Of a DNA stretch of 7,174 nucleotides, positions 5,633 through 7,174 are shown piece by piece; the first letter of the stretch is position 1; each line of letters begins with the position of its first letter. The DNA is from an uncultured bacterium (lineage in GTDB: Bacteria; Bacillota; Clostridia; Lachnospirales; Lachnospiraceae), in the NCBI GenBank assembly GCA_905214875.1, contig CAJMNR010000076.1, positions 1 through 7,174 on the forward strand, read 5' to 3'. A model generated the notes under the pieces. The model was not told where the DNA came from. It worked only from the letters and a program-made list of their open reading frames with translations, and searched no databases. The position numbers were made by a program, and so were the translations under genes.

Positions 5633-6796
5633 TTGAATTGGATAAATAAAACGAGAATTATTAAAGGAATGACATTGCTCATTGGGATGATCATATTTGT
5701 AGGATTGTTATTCTATGCAAATCATGATAAACCAGGATATTTTACCGATGCAGACTCAGGAGTTGAGTACGAAACTGCGAAAGTATTAGAGGTACTAGAA
5801 GACAATACTCAGGTGGATGAGTCGACAGAAGGAATCTTAAGAGGTAGTATTAAATACAAAGTAAAGGTTATGACTGGACGTTACAAAGGCGATGAAAGAG
5901 AGCTAACTAGTTATTTAAGCTATAAATACAATGTAAAGGTAGATCAGGGAGATACCTTGTCAGTTCGCATAGATACGACTGGTGAAAATCAATACGATAT
6001 TTCCGTATATAATTATAATCGCGGCAAATTAGTTATTGGACTTGTTGTGCTATTCTGTCTGGCAATTATGCTGATTGGTGGGAAGCAAGGTGTGAAAGCT
6101 ATTATTGGTCTGGTAATCACATTTGTCAGCATTATCTTTATCCTTGTACCAATGATCCTAAAAGGACACTCCCCTGTAATGGCTACAGTAATTATTATTG
6201 CAGTCACTACTGTGATAAGCTTTGTTCTCATTGGAGGAATTCAGGCAAAAACAGTATCTGCATTTTTAGGCAGCATGGTCGGTGTTATTTTAGCAGCAGT
6301 GATTGCTTATGCAGCAGGAGAGCTTTGTCATATATCCGGATTTCAGATGGATGAGGCAGAAAGCTTGCTTTATATTAAATTTGATACATTAGTAAGCGTT
6401 AAGAACTTATTTATTTGTGGTGTATTGATTGCATCCATTGGTGCAGTGATGGATATTGCCATGAGTATTTCTTCAGCAGTCAATGAATTGCATGTTGTGA
6501 ATCCAACATTAGGAGTAAAAGAATTATTTAAATCAGGAATGAATATAGGAAGAGATGCAATGGGAACAATGGCAAATACGCTAATATTAGCGTTTGCAGG
6601 GACATCTTTAAATATGATTATCCTTATTTACTCTTATGGTGTTTCGTTTATTCAGCTGATCAATACTGATTTTGTTGCAATCGAGGTTGTACGAAGTATC
6701 GCAGGAAGCTTAGGAATTGTTGGTACAGTACCGGCAGTGGCTATTATTAGCGCATATTGTTGTACAAGAAAGAAGAAAGAAGTAGCAAAGAAGTAA
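5633..6796 (+). CDS. YibE/F family integral membrane protein
   Basis: This 387-residue protein has the YibE/F layout. A short basic N-terminus precedes a membrane helix (about 13-30) and a soluble, beta-rich segment (about 31-131) likely on the outer face. Seven more helices follow (roughly 133-150, 153-174, 179-202, 206-228, 258-282, 313-340 and 350-374), and a basic cytoplasmic tail ends CTRKKKEVAKK. Eight helices place both ends inside. Family-typical stretches are GAVMDIAMSISSA and GRDAMGTMANTLILAFAG, with polar residues inside helices suggesting a transport or channel role, but the biochemical function of YibE/F proteins is not established. It lies 104 bases after the PHP gene in the same direction. 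No convincing promoter of its own was found, so co-transcription through the intergenic hairpin is possible. Length is normal for a single-gene YibE/F; no truncation is seen. Confidence 0.88.
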   Translation: MNWINKTRIIKGMTLLIGMIIFVGLLFYANHDKPGYFTDADSGVEYETAKVLEVLEDNTQVDESTEGILRGSIKYKVKVMTGRYKGDERELTSYLSYKYNVKVDQGDTLSVRIDTTGENQYDISVYNYNRGKLVIGLVVLFCLAIMLIGGKQGVKAIIGLVITFVSIIFILVPMILKGHSPVMATVIIIAVTTVISFVLIGGIQAKTVSAFLGSMVGVILAAVIAYAAGELCHISGFQMDEAESLLYIKFDTLVSVKNLFICGVLIASIGAVMDIAMSISSAVNELHVVNPTLGVKELFKSGMNIGRDAMGTMANTLILAFAGTSLNMIILIYSYGVSFIQLINTDFVAIEVVRSIAGSLGIVGTVPAVAIISAYCCTRKKKEVAKK

Positions 6797-6825
6797 AAGT
6801 TTAATTTAATATGGGTGTTTTCTAT

Positions 6826-6874
6826 AAGCCTTACTTTTCACATAATTACCTTGTGGGGAGTAAGGCTTTTGTCT
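6826..6874 (+). terminator. intrinsic terminator after the YibE/F gene
   Basis: Arms 6826-6842 and 6852-6868 pair over 17 positions, including three G-U pairs (6836-6838 with 6856-6858), around a 9-base loop. The 3' arm leads into TTTTGTCT, a short interrupted U-tract. It starts 29 bases after the YibE/F stop and separates this unit from the rRNA-type promoter. Confidence 0.75.
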
Positions 6875-6932
6875 GATAGCAAGCCTTGTTATATGGCCTT
6901 GAAAATGGCAGCAGCATATAGGAGAAAGAACA

Positions 6933-6962
6933 GTTTGAAGAAAATGTGCGAAAAGTTCAAAC
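6933..6962. repeat. inverted repeat upstream of the rRNA-type promoter
   Basis: GTTTGAA (6933-6939) and TTCAAAC (6956-6962) are perfect inverted arms separated by 16 bases. The right arm runs into the A+T-rich tract before the promoter. It could be a regulator site or a weak hairpin; nothing further supports a role. Confidence 0.4.
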
Positions 6963-7017
6963 AATTTTAAAAATATGCAAAAAAACTATTGACTTACTCT
7001 TTTTATAATGATATACT
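6955..7017 (+). promoter_or_regulatory. strong rRNA-type promoter with A+T-rich upstream element
   Basis: TTGACT (6989-6994) is separated by exactly 17 bases from TATACT (7012-7017), and TG at 7009-7010 gives an extended -10 (TGaTATACT). Bases 6955-6988 are A/T tracts in the position of an UP element. Initiation at G7024, seven bases after the -10, would suit the GTP-started rRNA promoters of Firmicutes. A second TATAAT (7004-7009) is too close to TTGACT to pair with it. Confidence 0.8.
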
Positions 7018-7023
7018 TAACAA

Positions 7024-7174
7024 GCTGCTTCGGTAACGAGCACAACGCTTCTGAAAGAAGCATGGAAAGAACATTGATAATTGAACAGTGAAACAACCTT
7101 GAAAATTCTTATAAATGAATTTCAGAAATGACATACTTTAGTATGTTGTGAACGTTTCTTTATAGAAACAGTAA
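7024..7174 (+). ncRNA. 5' leader of an rRNA operon (16S gene beyond the window)
   Basis: The transcript leader shows no coding potential and a series of hairpins: 7026-7030 with 7038-7042, 7047-7052 with 7057-7061 (loop GAA), 7131-7136 with 7141-7146 (ACATAC/GTATGT), and 7154-7159 with 7164-7169 (GTTTCT/AGAAAC). Bases 7069-7089 (around ATTGATAATTGAACAG) and 7099-7108 (CTTGAAAATT) resemble the TTGAAAACTGAACA-like boxA antitermination and spacer sequences of Firmicutes rRNA operons. The mature 16S start (AGAGTTTGAT) is not reached, so identity rests on leader style plus the strong promoter. Confidence 0.65.

Noticed and set aside
7004..7009. TATAAT as the -10 of the rRNA-type promoter
   Set aside because: It is only 9 bases from TTGACT and has no other -35. 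TATACT at 7012 has exact 17-base spacing and an extended TG.

Overview
The window is low-G+C DNA with Firmicutes-type signals: strong AGGAG-type ribosome binding sites, GTG and TTG starts, an A+T-rich codon preference and intrinsic terminators. Its Fn3-tailed, lysine-rich secreted protein and an rRNA-type leader at the right end look most like a Lachnospiraceae/Clostridium cluster XIVa relative. That assignment is an inference from sequence style, because no marker gene is complete here.

Layout. Bases 1-114 are the tail of an unseen upstream transcription unit and end in a near-perfect intrinsic terminator. Bases 115-764 hold no convincing protein gene but are not empty. They contain a G+C-rich, strongly foldable block (about 120-242), a symmetric cluster of four DnaA-box-like 9-mers (279-393), an A+T-rich stretch, a second terminator with no gene in front of it (471-516), and the promoter region of the first gene, with short direct repeats and an 11-T tract. 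Bases 765-5528 encode a 1587-residue exported multidomain protein built around a PHP (CehA/McbA-like) metallo-phosphoesterase domain. Around it are chitobiase-C-terminal-like repeats, an amidotransferase-like fold, two OB-fold-like modules, a Thr/Pro repeat linker and two basic Fn3 domains. After a 104-base gap with a long hairpin, 5633-6796 encodes an eight-helix YibE/F family membrane protein. A terminator (6826-6874) closes this pair. From 6955 to the end the sequence is an A+T-rich upstream element, a strong promoter and a structured leader of the kind that precedes 16S rRNA. The rRNA itself lies outside the window.

How it fits together. The two protein genes point the same way and may be co-expressed. 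One product is exported and probably binds the cell surface; the other is an integral membrane protein of unknown function. The combination of PHP hydrolase and OB-like modules suggests extracellular breakdown of a phosphodiester or nucleic-acid substrate, but this is inference. The most unusual unexplained material is the 120-516 region: a possible structured RNA next to a DnaA-box cluster, in a segment that ends at an rRNA operon and may begin at another.
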